Shown here: positions 13,301 to 25,100 of the stretch, piece by piece
Layout of the letters: each line of letters starts with the position of its first letter
Position numbering within the stretch: the first letter of the stretch is position 1
From: Gordionus sp. m RMFG-2023
Taxonomy: Eukaryota; Nematomorpha; Gordioida; Chordodea; Parachordodidae
Length of the DNA: 64,000 nt
Reading direction: 5' to 3'
Assembly: GCF_954871325.1 (NCBI RefSeq)
Contig: NC_088779.1
Coordinates: 23,500,846-23,564,845, forward strand
Translations under genes and position numbers: made by a program
The notes under the pieces: model-generated
Seen by the model: the letters and a program-made list of their open reading frames with translations, nothing else
Told to the model about the DNA's origin: nothing
Databases searched by the model: none

Positions 13301-16300
13301 CATCTTTTCCAGATAAATTCTTTCATCTGAAAATAAACTTATGAGAAAAATATATTGAAAACATAAATTTTGGCAAAAAAATAATAAATACTAATCTGTA
13401 ACTAATGTAGGCAGAGATGATGTCCCACCATTTAAGTCAAACCATATTATGATGGATGTTATTATAGTATAATATAACTAATTCAAAAAGAAAGATAAAG
13501 GCTCCAGTAAAGTGTGTGATTGAAAGTTTTGAAAGGTTGAAGGATATTTTGATATGTCTAGAATAAATATTATATTTGTTATTTTTTATATATAACTAAA
13601 ATCAGGTAGTATTAATCCCCAATCTCAACCCCTACCCAAGCCACATTCATGTAAGATATGTTTTTATTTAAAATTCTAAAAAAAACAAAAATTATATATA
13701 AATATATTCACAATAAAATTTTTTTTTGAAAAAATTGTTATTTTCAATATGGAAATAAAATTTAACCAGGTCGTCATGGTGATATCAACTGCATTTCTGA
13801 ACCTGTAAAAAAACGGCCACCAGGTGAATCAAACGTTTTGAAATTAATTCTTATTACTATCATATATAATTATTCAAATTTAGAAAATTATAAAATAATA
13901 ATGTTGATGAAAATTGCTATTTACATTTATACTCTTCATTATATAAATACAATATCTTTTAAGTTATAGGGCAACCAAAAGTTATAATTGTCAGACCTAT
14001 GCCTATATCTCCTTCATGTGAGTATTTATTTTTTTGTTCTTTTTTTGTAAAAAAATCTGTTATACATTATCAAACAATGGTAGTCTTTTTTTTGTGAAAA
14101 AAATATCATTTTCGTGGCATGTAAACTTAAACAAGGTGAACGTGGTAGCAACTGCAATTCTAAAGTCAAGCCTATACAGCCTTCAAGTGAGTCATGTGTT
14201 TCTAATTCATTCCTACGATCATAACTCAAACTTTAAAACAATAATATTTGTGAAATTACGATTTTTATTTTTGCATATAAAAACCAGATGGTGTCAACCG
14301 AATCAGGCTTACTCCACTGTCACCTTCATGTAAGCTATAAATTTTTAATTCGATAAAATTATAAATTTTAATTGTTTATGACAGGTACTGGTATCAACTG
14401 CAAACCCAAGCCCAAGCCTAAAAGGCCTCATGGTAAAGCAGGTGCTTTAAATTATATTCGTATTATTCAGGCTTAAAATATAAATTATTAACACGAAAAA
14501 TTGCTATTTTCATTTATTCTCCACAATAATAAATCAAATATCTTTAAAGTTATTTATACCTCAACCAAAAGTTATAATTCCCTAACCCAGGTATTTAAAA
14601 TTAAAAAATTTGAATATAAAAATATTAGTGAAAAATTGATAATTTCATTTATTTGCATATAAATTAAACCAGGTGGTATCAATCGAATCGGAAAACGTAA
14701 ACGCAAACATAAGCTAAGGCCTCCTTCATGTGAGACATGTGTTTATTATTCTAGATTTTGATGATAAATATTTATTTTCCTTTATTTGTATATAACACAG
14801 GTAGTCAGAATGGTTTGAACTGTATTTCAAAACCCAGGCCCAAACCGCATTCAGGTGCATCATCTGTTTCTAATTTAATCTATCATATTATTTAAACCGG
14901 AAAATTTATAATATAATAACATAAATTTATTTGAATATAAAATTATACCAGGTGATATCAATCGAATTCCCAAGCGCCCTATGCCTAAGCCTCCTTCATG
15001 TGAGCCATGTGTTTATTATTCTAAATTATAATGATAAATTGTTATTTTCCTTTATTTGCATATAACTTAAACAGGTGGTCATAATGGTTTAGACTGCATT
15101 TCCCTACCCAAACCCAAGAATATATCGCCTCTAGGTGTGCTATATATTTTAATTCAGTTCTACTAACATATTATTTAAATTTAAAAAATAAAAAAAATTG
15201 ACATTTTCATTTACTCTCTTATATAAAAAATTAGATATCTTAATAGGTATCCGTCAACCAGAAGCCCCCAGACCTCCTTTATCACCTTCGTGTAAGTCCT
15301 TTAAAAAAAATTTAAAATTATACATTGATTAAGATAGTATCCTAATTTATTTTACATAAAAGGGGTATTTTTAATTGCAATGATATTTAGGTCAGAAAAT
15401 TTTGATAGACCTCTGCAACACTAGCAAATAATAAATAAGATAAGAGCTTCTGAGATGCGAGACTAACCATTACCAATCGCAAAACGCGCACAATATATTA
15501 AATCGTTTTAAGAATTAGTTGGTTAAATGTATCATAATAGGAAATTTACGAGTTTATCAAAGATCATCATGCTAGTTATGCCCAATATATAACCTGTTTT
15601 CTTAAACTTTAAAAATCCAAGTATCTTTAAAAAAATGTATATATTTTAAGTAAGCTACATTTTTATTATAGTATTTCTCCAAATATTTGTTAATATTTAA
15701 GAGTTTTAAGAGGGTTTTAGCAAAATCCCGTTCTTCTCTATGTGTAGTATTTGGAGAAAAGCTAAAGCGCCCATGGAATTTGTATTATCTGAATTTTATA
15801 GACCGTTTTGTTAACTTTTGAATTTGAATTAATGTTTAATAGATTTTTCATATATTTAGTGCACCATTCAAAAACATGGTGTCATTTTTTTCAAAATGAA
15901 AGTAATTTTTTTTTGCAAAAAAACAAATATTGATTTTTAATCACCAGAATATTCAATTTATATTTAGAAAATGTTAAAGTTAAAAAAATTTTAAGTTATT
16001 TTGATTTTTAAAATTTATTTTAGTAATTTAGAGTTTTTTTTGCTTTGAAAAGGATTTTTCATTTTTTTTGTTGATATAATTTATAATGCCGTGAATGAAT
16101 AATTTTTATCAATCACCATTTAAATTTTTGGCCATATCGGTTAGTCAATCCGGTCCTAATAGACTAGCCCCTGAACCGGACCGGTAGTTGGACCACTTTT
16201 ATACCATAAACCTGGTCTGTCTTTAATCCTAGTCGGCCATTCGTAGTAGTCTCAATTCCTGATTGAAATATTTTAATTGACTTAATTAATTAGCATATAT

Positions 16301-19300
16301 TGACTGCAATAGCGTTTTTCTTTTCCAGGAGAATTTTTATTGATTCATTTCTCCTGTCAAATTTAAAAATTTATCAAGAAAAACACTATATTAAGTTCTA
16401 AACAAGATAATATATGCCTTGTTAACAAATATTTTTTAAAGAAGGGGTTTCACATAAAAAAGGCTTTTTATTAAGGCGATGCGAGCCATCATACGCATGA
16501 GCTGAACTGGCTAATAAAAAGAAACAATATGCTCACCTCCATTAATTCCCAAGCACCTCTACGAACAAGGATATTAGTATTTATATATGAAATATTTATT
16601 TTTTTATTTTTTTATTTATTTATGAAATATGATATTTTAATTAAAATGAAATTATACGCTATTTTTTTTAGAAAACGAAAAGAAATCTTTTACCAGTTTA
16701 TAACGGTATCAGACTGGATTTTACAGATCTTGGGTTCCGATTGGTCTGTAAACATTAATTAGTTTTGGCCGCCACCTTTACTAATTAAATTCTGAAATCA
16801 TAAAAATAAAAAGTCCAAAAATATAATTCTAGGATTAAAAATTTAACATTAGATTTTATTAAATCTTTAGAATTCTGAAAGTTTTTAAAAAATTTCTACA
16901 TTTATTCAACAAAAATGAAAATCAATCAAATTAAACAGCTTCTATGAATTATAGTATATCGAAGGGTAAATAAAAATACTTGCCAATATTTAGATTGATA
17001 TTTTTTCTCCATGTAATTCTTTAAAAATAGTTATAAATTATTGCGCACAAACACATTATTATATTATGATAGTATAATAGGTGGCTCATATGTAGCAAAA
17101 TTTATCTAGCAACGGTTACTGATACCCATCAGATCATATTCTAAACAACAATCAAATTGTGTCAAAATGTTATAAAGAACCCACTTTTTAATATATATCA
17201 ACGGAATCACGTAGTCGAGTCCAATCTACTATAAATATAATTCCCCAAAGGTACGCGAACAACCAAGTCGGCTTCAGAAGAAAACCATGATCCTTGCCGG
17301 AGTCGAATCTAGGTTTAGCGTATTCGTGATCAACTCACTTACCAATTAGAACACAGATGATTTAAGGAAGCATCAATTTTTTTTCATATACAGCCCAAAA
17401 TCAAAAAATTTTATTTCTAAACCTAGTTATTATTTTTATATTGTTTGATATAAAATAATTGGTAACTATCCAAAAATTTAAAAAAAGTCATGTGGAGTCC
17501 TCCAATTCTGTCAGGTTAATATTCCCAGCCCGGAACTAAACCATCTTATCCAGGAAAAGTTTATTGACTTTAAATTCGATTCTGAAATCATTTTATTTTT
17601 CAAACTTATTAAATAAATTAAAAATAAATTATTAGTATAATAATATTTTAATTTATTTTTTGTTTTAATAAACAATACAAGTTCAAAATCTCAAACCTCG
17701 AACTAATCCACCTTATTCAAGTAAGAGTCAATTTTTGATGTTTTTAATTTGAAATCATAATATTTTTCACTATAAAAATTTTATTTTTAATAAAATAAAT
17801 CATATCCTAAACTATGGAGTCAAAATTCTTCGACACAAAACTAACCAGCCTTATCCAGGTGAGAATTCATTTTAATATTTTATCAACCCTGAAATCAAGT
17901 CAAGGATAGAAATGTCCTAGACATAAAAACCTACGTATAAATAGAAACTGGACAATAATATCCCAATTTTTAAGAAAATTTCAAAGGCTTAAAAAAGGCG
18001 ATTATTTTTTTTTAAAAGAAATGACTTCTTTCTTCATTTAAACATTAAACAAATTTCTAAAATTAGGGTATAGTGTCTCTTTGTCTTAGGTACTTTTGTC
18101 CGGATCTTTTTGCCTTAGGAAATATATGTCTCTGATTCATTTTTATATATTATTTTTTTATGTAATAAGATATCTCCAAACCTAAACAACCAAAAGGCAA
18201 AATTCTAGGACCACAAAATAGACAGCATAATAAAGGTGAGTGAGACATTTCCATATTTTTAATTTAATTCTTTAAATTATATTATCAAACATCCGGATTT
18301 GAATTTAACTAGTTTTTTTTTTAAATTTATACTCCGGCACTGATTAGATTTTATGGTGACAAAAAGTTGGCCCAATCCTGCTTGATGATTATTAAATTAT
18401 ATAACTAAAATTTATTCTTAAATAAATTGACCCGAAAAAAATTATTTCCGAAATGCGCTTGAATTTTTTTTTTCCTTTTAGTCAGGTCTAAATTTTTAAA
18501 ATTGTACTATAATAACGAGCTCTGGTTAACCCTAGTGCACGGTTCGATTTGAGCCGTTTTTTGAAAACAGGTAACTCAATATTTTAGCCAAAAAAATATT
18601 TATTGCCCTAACTAAGCCTCGAGATTTTGCGAATAGATGCCAAAACCTTTGTGCCGGACAGAATCTTCTAATATTTCTCTGGATAATATTGAGTTGGCCG
18701 TTTTTAAAAATAGGTTCAAATTGAGCCGTTTAACCCTAATTAGGCCTGTAGGTATATTTGAAAATTATAATATAACATTGATAAAAAAATATGAATTGCA
18801 TTCACATATTTTATTGATATTGGTTTATAAAAAATTTCTAAAACCTAAAATTAAAAGGTAGCAATTCTCAGTCCCGCAACTAGACAATCTAATTATTATG
18901 CATTTTTAATTCATCTGGTATTAAGTTTATTAAAAATTCAGAATCAGATGATGAAATAACAACATCCATGCTTACGCTAATCGTTAAGATATAAATAATA
19001 ATATTCAAATTAATAAACTAAGGACAGAAATAGTAACTGGTTAAAAAAATTAAAATGTGATAGAGTAAACAGCTGATTTTCTTAAAAAATTTTAATTAAT
19101 TTTTTTTTTTTAACAAACAAACGTAAACTCGTTCGTTATAAAAAAGAAACGCGTTCACATTTAAGTTCGTCAAAAATAAAAGAACGCGAACGCCGTCTAA
19201 TTTTTTCAAGAAAAACGAACATCTTTCTTGAACGTGTTCGTTTACAACATTACATTTTAATGAAGTATACGTGTCATAATTTATGCGAATATAATGAGTC

Positions 19301-21280
19301 ATCCTGATTGTAAATCTTCCAAATAATTCTACGATTAAGGGGCCATTTTTGATATTTCACTTGGCAATGCATTCCAACAATCTACCATGTAAATATCCGA
19401 AGAATTTGTCATAAATTTCAAAATTTATATGAAAAATATGATGTAATATGTAAATTCATATAAATTAAAAATAGCTTCAAAAGATAAAATTATCCGAAAT
19501 TCTTAGGGTAAATGCTCTACACATGTTGGATAGAATTCACTTCCGGTAGAGTTAGTTTTTTTTAAATTTAAATTTCGCTCTAGTAAATGAATGTAAAAAT
19601 AAAAAGTTTCTAATCCTTAGGTAAGAATTTTTTCGGGTAAAGTCATTGTACCTGGATAGTTTATCGATATATTATTATCAATTTCGTTATATTGATAGTT
19701 GTTTCACTTCGGACAGACCCTTCATATACTATTAAAAAAAACTACTCCATTTGTATCTGAATCAATATAATCGAGAAGATAGCTAAACTAAATTTTTGAG
19801 AATAATAGAAAGATAGGGAATAGGGTTAATATTAGTATTGTTAAAAGGATCGATTCAATTTTTAAAAATGTTCCTATAAAAATTTTAGCCACAATAATAT
19901 TGGTTAAGCCTCGAGATTCTGCAAATAGCGCCCAAAAAATCTCCAGGCTTACATAATAGTATTTTGGCTAAAATCTTAATCAGGCCGTTTTAATAAATCG
20001 ACTCAAATCGGGCATTTTAGCAATACTAGTTAATGCATAATATTAAAATATGTTTAACAAAATTTACGATTTAATAATCCTAACTATAATTTTATATTTT
20101 TAAAAAAAAACTGAATTTGGTATATCTACTGTATAAGACACATATTAACTAGAAATTGGGGATTCTGAAAATATAGATATATATAATTTTATACTGCTAT
20201 AAAATTCTCAATTGCTCAAAAAAATATAATAAATTTATAAGTATTAATAAAAATATTTTTACCCCAGTCATCCAAACCTTACCGAAAGAGTTAATTACAA
20301 TTCATTATTTTTGATATAATAAATAACACTTAACTAAACTCTTGCCTCTACCATATCTCATTATAGGTGAATCATTTTTGTGTTTTTAATTAAATTGTAG
20401 GAAATCATATTTTTCCAAAGAAAATAATAAAATACAAATATTTTCAAATACTGTTATAAATAAATATTAATAATTTTCTTTTCATTTTTTTTTCCATAAT
20501 AACAAGGTGATATGAATGGGAAATGCAAACCTAGACCCTCCAAACCCAGAATCCCCAACTCCAAACCGTTTATTCCTCCAGGTGAGTTATTCTTCACATA
20601 TCAATTAAAATCTAAAATAATTTTTTTGTTATCTTTACCCGTAAGATGGCACAAGTAACGGAAAGTTGGTGCCAAAACCAATACCAGAAGTAAATAATCC
20701 ACCAGATTGCTCTTCAGAAAATATAGATTCAGAAATTGATAATAGCGTTGGTAATGCAAATGGCCATATTAATTATCTAAAATAAGACCTATTTAAATTA
20801 GCTTCACATTTTTAAAAAATATATTTGTAAAAATTATAAATAAATTAAATGTATATTGATAGGGAATTTTTTTTTAGTATTTACATCTATTTTATTAAAT
20901 TGAATCACAGATACTGTAAATATTGACAAATCAGAAGATAGTTCTGTTGACAAAATCTCCGCACCAGAACCGAACCTTCCATTGGACTCAATCAAATCTC
21001 CAAATTCACATGTCGATTCCAGCACTGAAGATGAGAATGGTTAAAATTTCTCGAAATATGACCTTACCTATTTAACTAATACTATCTAATCAACTTTATA
21101 TTATTTTTTAATTATTAAGAAAAAATATATTATTTATTTTTACCTTCGGGAATTTATATAATTATTAGTTAAATTTTTAGGCAATTTTTAATATAAATTT
21201 TATTGATCGTTCCAACAGAAGCAGAAACCTGCGCTCCAATTTGTAATCCTCGTTCGCACAAGCGGCACAAGAATCTTTAA
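7232..21280 (+). CDS. MXG1: secreted micro-exon protein, 18 supported exons
   Basis: No known family recognised. Exons: 7232-7307, 13770-13823, 13970-14017, 14136-14186, 14288-14329, 14385-14432, 14673-14729, 14801-14854, 14952-14999, 15075-15134, 15247-15291, 17682-17720, 17820-17858, 18170-18235, 20507-20581, 20646-20750, 20911-21039, 21219-21280 (stop). Every intron is in phase 1 and every internal exon is a multiple of 3. The joined frame is open for 365 codons, and none of the 17 junction codons is a stop. Layout: N-terminal signal peptide; about 16 modules rich in Gly, Pro, Lys and Arg, many with N-C or N-R near the start and P-P-S/G at the end; an acidic Ser/Glu/Asp stretch; and a Cys-containing basic C-terminus. 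Intron 1 (6.5 kb) contains piggyBac and hAT insertions and may hide more exons. A secreted, fast-evolving protein is inferred from structure only. Confidence 0.72.
7838..8152 (-). pseudogene. Retroelement-derived fragment (fossil)
   Basis: A short minus-strand stretch resembles the segment that follows the reverse transcriptase domain in a widespread class of metazoan retroelements: the pattern PWSNG..L.WD.TC..FAPS and, farther on, a GDP..G..L-like motif. Only this piece is present and it is broken. Whether the parent was a LINE or another retroelement cannot be decided from so short a piece. Confidence 0.4.
8302..9660 (-). mobile_element. Decayed piggyBac transposon
   Basis: Minus-strand pieces follow piggyBac transposase order. 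An acidic N-terminal stretch (ISETDIDDSED) lies at about 9,595-9,660. The segment KCFKVRPFISAIQANM followed by ICVDEFLISFKGKNTLNQY at 9,029-9,232 matches the conserved kvRP...vDE.m..FKGr...kqY region. FAIAGSTGIIYDF lies at about 8,960-9,020. A C-terminal piece at 8,302-8,520 ends DVRYENIGHWSEAPN, matching the ..H-W-P.. ahead of the Cys-rich tail. The copy is interrupted by several stops and gaps and is certainly inactive. No terminal repeats or TTAA duplication were confirmed. It sits in MXG1 intron 1. Confidence 0.72.
9887..11933 (-). mobile_element. hAT transposon, 2,047 bp, with TSD
   Basis: An exact 8-bp target duplication TGTAAAAT flanks it (9,879-9,886 and 11,934-11,941). Ends are CAGGGTTTCGAACCG and, inverted, CAGGGGTTCGAACCG. 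About 150 bp inside each end are dense repeats of the CGGTTCGGTTCG word. The transposase is on the minus strand: YDRSILGINIQF, TTDNAANM and RCASHTFQLAI in 11,007-11,720, then CTRWNSIYLM; a middle piece at 10,487-10,957 (YLDPRYN); and the C-terminal hAT dimerisation region VPATQVSVERAFSSL at 10,281-10,490. At least one frameshift separates the first two pieces and no BED finger is seen, so it is a defective copy. The clean TSD implies a moderately recent insertion. Confidence 0.9.
12247..12424. repeat. Exact 89-bp tandem duplication
   Basis: Two identical 89-bp units, 12,247-12,335 and 12,336-12,424, with no mismatch seen. The unit is visibly more GC-rich than its surroundings (TTGACCGGAGCCCTGGCTGC and GGACTAAGGGCACAC). 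I do not recognise the source. Confidence 0.9.
13770..15291 (+). CDS. MXG1 core: ten tandem micro-exons
   Basis: Ten exons of 42-60 nt separated by introns of about 55-240 nt. Two module styles tend to alternate. One is G-x-x-N-G/C..C-I-S (GSQNGLNCISKPRPKPHS; GGHNGLDCISLPKPKNISP). The other is G-D/G-I-N-R-I-x-K (GGINRIGKRKRKHKLRPPS; GDINRIPKRPMPKPPS). A third, shorter type lacks Cys (GQPKVIIVRPMPISPS; GIRQPEAPRPPLSPS). A decayed copy of the third type lies at about 14,555-14,587, where the acceptor AG is gone. Introns share sequence at both edges, so the block grew by duplication of exon-plus-intron units. Confidence 0.75.
15292..17681. other. MXG1 intron, about 2.4 kb
   Basis: No exon recognised. 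At 16,130-16,250 there are GGTCC/CCGGACCGG words typical of the hAT element at 61,039, probably a remnant. A tRNA-like segment lies at 17,225-17,365. A decayed micro-exon relic at about 17,490-17,530 ends CTTATCCAG but is followed by GAAAAG instead of a GT donor. Confidence 0.4.
17225..17365 (-). repeat. tRNA-like / SINE relic
   Basis: On the minus strand an A-box-like AATTGGTAAGTGAGTTG is followed about 30 nt later by a B-box-like AGATTCGACTCC, the spacing expected of a pol III internal promoter. No cloverleaf with paired acceptor stem was convincing, so a tRNA-derived SINE or its relic is more likely than a functional tRNA. Weaker B-box-like words occur at 1,330-1,430 and 38,645-38,745. Confidence 0.35.
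17682..18235 (+). CDS. MXG1 mid-section: three micro-exons
   Basis: Exons 17682-17720 (39 nt), 17820-17858 (39 nt) and 18170-18235 (66 nt). The last begins ATATCTCCAAACC directly after an AG and encodes ISKPKQPKGKILGPQNRQ. It belongs to the same exon family as MXG2 exons at 31.6, 32.9, 39.1 and 39.8 kb. The 39-nt exons end T-N-Q/P-P-Y-P/S. Repeated intron text between them shows local duplication. Confidence 0.6.
18541..18738. repeat. MITE family A, copy 2
   Basis: Near-palindromic element with inverted ends of about 60 bp: GGTTCGATTTGAGCCGTTTT on the left, and GGTTAAACGGCTCAATTTGA when the right end is inverted. The interior carries CCTCGAGATTTTGCGAATAG. It lies in an MXG1 intron. Confidence 0.75.
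18895..19252 (-). mobile_element. hAT fragment related to the element at 47.3 kb
   Basis: CAGAATCAGATGATGAAATA and the following TTCAAATTAATAAACT match 47,980-48,060. The right part repeats GAACGCGTTC-type words and ends CGTTCGTTTACAACATTA, like the end of that element. It is truncated on the left and has no complete transposase. It lies in an MXG1 intron. Confidence 0.6.
19836..20026. repeat. MITE family A, copy 3 (degenerate)
   Basis: Left end TATTGTTAAAAGGATCGATT, right end GACTCAAATCGGGCATTTTA. The interior has AAGCCTCGAGATTCTGCAAA, as in copy 2. It lies in an MXG1 intron. Confidence 0.6.
20507..21280 (+). CDS. MXG1 3' end: last basic module, two acidic exons, terminal exon
   Basis: Exon 20507-20581 (75 nt) is a long basic Pro module (GDMNGKCKPRPSKPRIPN). 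Exon 20646-20750 (105 nt) passes from P/K-rich to acidic and ends ENIDSEIDNSV. Exon 20911-21039 (129 nt) is acidic and Ser-rich (DTVNIDKSEDSSVDKIS, then DSSTEDENG). The terminal exon 21219-21280 encodes ETCAPICNPRSHKRHKNL and stop. MXG2 has the same order: last P/K module, then acidic exons ending in E/D-I-D-x-S-V, then a short Cys-bearing terminal exon. Two Cys in the last exon suggest a disulphide-stabilised tail; this is inference. Confidence 0.75.
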
Positions 21281-21339
21281 TACTTATCACTATTACATTA
21301 TTGCAAGTATATATATATATAAGAACTTTTAAATATGTT

Positions 21340-21700
21340 AGCGTCAAAGTATTTTTTCCGGCAATGTGTTATTTTTTTCCGACATTAAATAATTTTTTGA
21401 GCGCGAATTTTTTGGATTTAAAAATATGATTATACGGGAAATGTGTTCCCTCATGTTTGAATACCTGCCCTATGAATTTCAGATAATTTTGTCAAGAATT
21501 TTTGAGCTTAATTTAATTTATATTATTTTTTCCATTAATTTTTCTTAAAAATTATTAATGACTCAAAAGCTATGGTTAAAATAATTTATGATTCATACGA
21601 TAGGTATTCTAAACATGCTGGAATATATTATCGGTAAAATCAAAATTATATTAAAAAGTTGAAAAAAATAACGCATTGCCGGAAAAAACACTTTGACGCT
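21340..21700. mobile_element. MITE family D with 40-bp TIRs
   Basis: Near-perfect inverted repeats of about 40 bp: AGCGTCAAAGTATTTTTTCC on the left and, inverted, AGCGTCAAAGTGTTTTTTCC on the right, both followed by GGCAATG. The element is 361 bp and non-coding. It begins 60 bp after the MXG1 stop codon, so it probably supplies or interrupts the 3' UTR. Confidence 0.8.
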
Positions 21701-21720
21701 CCGCTTCTGGATCCTCCAGG

Positions 21721-22135
21721 GATTTGGATTAGAAATCTGCAGGCTTCGGGCCCTGTCTATTTTTAAAAAATAATTTCGGTTCTGACTTGTTCAGGGCCTA
21801 ATATTTTTTAAAAAATTTCCGGCCGGGTCGGGCTTAAATTTTAAATATGATATCATTACACTTTGTCAAATAAATTGATACATTTTAAAATTCTTGCAAG
21901 AAACTAGGCTTAATATTTTTTTTATTTGTAGAATATTTTTCTACAATAGATAAATATTAAATTTTTTGATATTTAAATTAGGGCCGGGCAGACAAAAAAA
22001 TTTTATTTTTATTTCGGGTCGGGCTTTTCGGGACAAATAAAAAAATTTCTTTCGGAATAGGGCTGGACAAATTTTTTTAAAATTTTGCGCCGGACCGGGC
22101 TTGGGAAATTAGGCCCGATACAGATCACTAATTTA
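21721..22135. repeat. MITE family B, copy 2
   Basis: Begins near AGAAATCTGCAGGCTTCGGG and ends GGCCCGATACAGATCACTAA. Inside are repeated GGGCCGGGC / GGTCGGGCTT words alternating with A/T runs, as in the copies at 25.9 and 58.1 kb. A composite of two nested copies is possible. Boundaries are approximate. Confidence 0.6.
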
Positions 22136-25100
22136 GCTAGTCACTAACACCCACTCGTTTACAGGAAAAGTTGTTGTTATTAATGCGTAATTAAACTCCA
22201 AGATAAGATTTAAGTTTTAAGTTTTACCATTATATTTTCAATTATAATTAATCATCAAAACGGTCACATTGATGCAACTGAAGCGTAGAATTTATTAATA
22301 AAAAATGAAGGCTAAGACATATTTATGAAAATTTATATAAAAACATTAGATAAAGTATTTTAATCAAAATTTTTATTTTTTAAAAATAGGCATCTATTCA
22401 GATAAATCCAAGGAAGTCAATTAAAACAAATATACCTAACCAATATTCATTATAATGAATTTAATTTTACATTAGTTCATTTTAATTTTATTACAAAATG
22501 TATATATTTAATGTTTTTATGTTAATAATGTACATAATAATGTTTATAATGATAAAATTTAATGTTTTCTTTAATATAATATTGTTTTGAATATTAATTT
22601 TAAATTACCTAACTTTGGCCAACTCCAAGACGGCTTAGACTTTTTATCCTAAAAATTGGCCTTAATTTAAGCGGGGGCGTAATTCAGAGGTTTAACTAAC
22701 TTTTCAGACTAAAAGTTTGCCTCAAAATTAGCTATACTTCTTCACAATTATTTACTGTTGTTGCTGAGAATGATACGATTGGTAGGGAAAATTATAAAAA
22801 GATGCAATATATCATAGCAAAATATAAATAATCAGTTAATGACTAAATTAGGTAAAATACTATTAATCATATTTTATGTAATATTTACATATTACAATTT
22901 CCTCTACTATATTTAGTTTAGGGGCCAAATAAATTCGCTGGTGATCTGGTTTCCATAAGTCTCCCATTGTTTCGGCCCTGTGTGATTGGAAATTAAAGTC
23001 TTTTACCGAGAGATAAATGCTTAGTTACTCTCTTTGACATGATGCAAAAATTTTTCTTTATAAAAAAAGTCTTGACCCCCTACCCCTCTTTAGATCTACA
23101 CCCGATTTACCCATTTGGAGTGATTATCACTTTTGAAATCAAAAGTTATTTTAATTATACCCTTCATTAGATAATAACTTAAAACTTTTTATTAATAGTT
23201 TAAAAAAAACAATCAGAGGCATAATAAAAGAAGGTCTCGGCACGATAGGGAATTTTAGAAAATATTTCATGGCCCCAAAAGAGGCGTATCAGATTAATAG
23301 ATTTCCTTTTTAAATAATTACAATGATACCTCGAATAATTAATTGAATCCTTACATTAATAATTTGTTTGGGGAAAAATATAGTATAATTGTTTTTTTAT
23401 TCAATTACACTTGAATCAGAATGTTTAAATTGTTGTTTTCGTTCATTCGGGATATATTTTATAAGTAAAATTTTCCGTTAATCTTATTTCAGGGACTTCA
23501 TCTATACCTCCTTAAATGACAACCCCCTTCAAAATTTTTAAGTTTAGATCAAAATAAAAAAGAAAATCGAAATCAAAACTATCCAGGGCCTATTTCCTTT
23601 TATTTAAATGACAATAGCGTCTTCATAACTATCTACCCTCTCAAATTTCTATGATAATCTTTTGTTATCCCCACCCCCAGCTTCTTCCTGATAGAAGTCT
23701 CTGCCTTTATATCATTGGCATGACAATGATTATAAAATAATTAAATATTTTAGAATTGTAATTACGGAGCATGTCCATCAGGATCATTTTATAAGAAACA
23801 ATTCATTCACAGGAAATTTTCAAATATGTTTCGTTTATTATAACCAAAATTGGAGAGAAATAATTTAGAATTGATTATACATTTTAATAAATTAAATATT
23901 GCCTAATCAATATTGTTTATAGCTGTGAAAGAAATAGTGTTGTTACCCTGCATTCACAGTTATCGCGAATTAATGGAGAAGTATGCAAAATTATATAAAA
24001 ATGCAGCACATTTTGCATACTTCGCTGTGATTTAGTCCTAACTATGAATTCATGACACCTCATTCACAGTTAGCGCTAATGTGTGGTGGATATTACAAAA
24101 ATAATCGTATTGCATAATTCGCTGCGAATTCACGCTAACTTTAAAGTTAAAGGGCTCGATTTAGCCAATTTTAAATTGAGCTGTTAGCCAAAATTATATT
24201 ATGCAAGTCTCGAGATTTACTTATGTCCGAACTTTCCTGTAATCAATGAGTAAAATTTGAAGGTTATTATAATATTTATTGGTGAAAATATAGGGTTATC
24301 CGTTTTTAAAGATTGAGCCTTTTAACAACACAAAAAAATTGGTGGAGTTAATATCCCGTAATTATCTTTATGCATATTTAATCCTGTTTTACATAAGGAG
24401 AGGTGGAAGAAATGTAAGGATTGATATTGCCATAATTAAGCTTACGATCACAGCAATAAACCCTTAACAAAAGGGAAAAATAATTTGGATTATAATTGCT
24501 ATATGGCCGATTTCAATAATTCTATTGATCCAATTTTAATTATCTAATTTTTAAGAATTATATGTTACCAAGAAAATCTCATAATGAATAAATATAACAA
24601 AAATTTAAACACTTCAATGAATTTATTCGTTTCCATTTAACATTTTATACAGAAATCTAAAATTAGAATGCGTGATTTGACAAAGTTTGCAGTAATAAAT
24701 ACACCAATTTGATCCAATATTTTCATAATTAACACGACTAATCCCTTTTTACTAACAATACCGGTATCAAATATAACTATGGAAAATAGATTTTTAAAGT
24801 TTAAAGCTAATCGAAAATCATCTTTAAATTGTTTACATGCAAACTCCTAAACCTTTCTTTAGATAAAATACTGTAGAAAATTTCATAAATTAATATCATT
24901 TAAATGATATTCCTATAAAAATGTAAAATTGATCAATAAAGTTATATTTTAAAATCAATTTTGTCCAATTAAAATACTGTATAAATAGTAATATAATTAG
25001 AGGGCCTAAAGAAAAATTCACTGGAGAGTCCTAAATCCCAATAGTAGTACTTAGGACTTTGAAAGCATTCCCGATCTCTCCACAAGACCTAGATTCGCAT

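Larger units (their letters stand above)
7310..13769. other. MXG1 intron 1, 6.5 kb, filled with transposons
   Basis: Holds a retroelement-derived scrap (about 7,838-8,152), a piggyBac remnant (8,302-9,660), a hAT element (9,887-11,933) and an exact 89-bp tandem duplication (12,247-12,424). I searched for further phase-1 micro-exons with GT-AG ends and found none that hold. The 76-codon minus-strand frame at 13,073-13,303 has no family resemblance. Confidence 0.5.

Noticed and set aside
14026-14333. Overlapping frames on both strands (99 and 67 codons)
   Set aside because: They are shadows of MXG1 micro-exons and introns. Neither has homology or a plausible start context.
17225-17365. Functional tRNA gene
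   Set aside because: A- and B-box-like words are present, but I could not draw a paired acceptor stem and proper arms, so it is listed only as a SINE-like relic.
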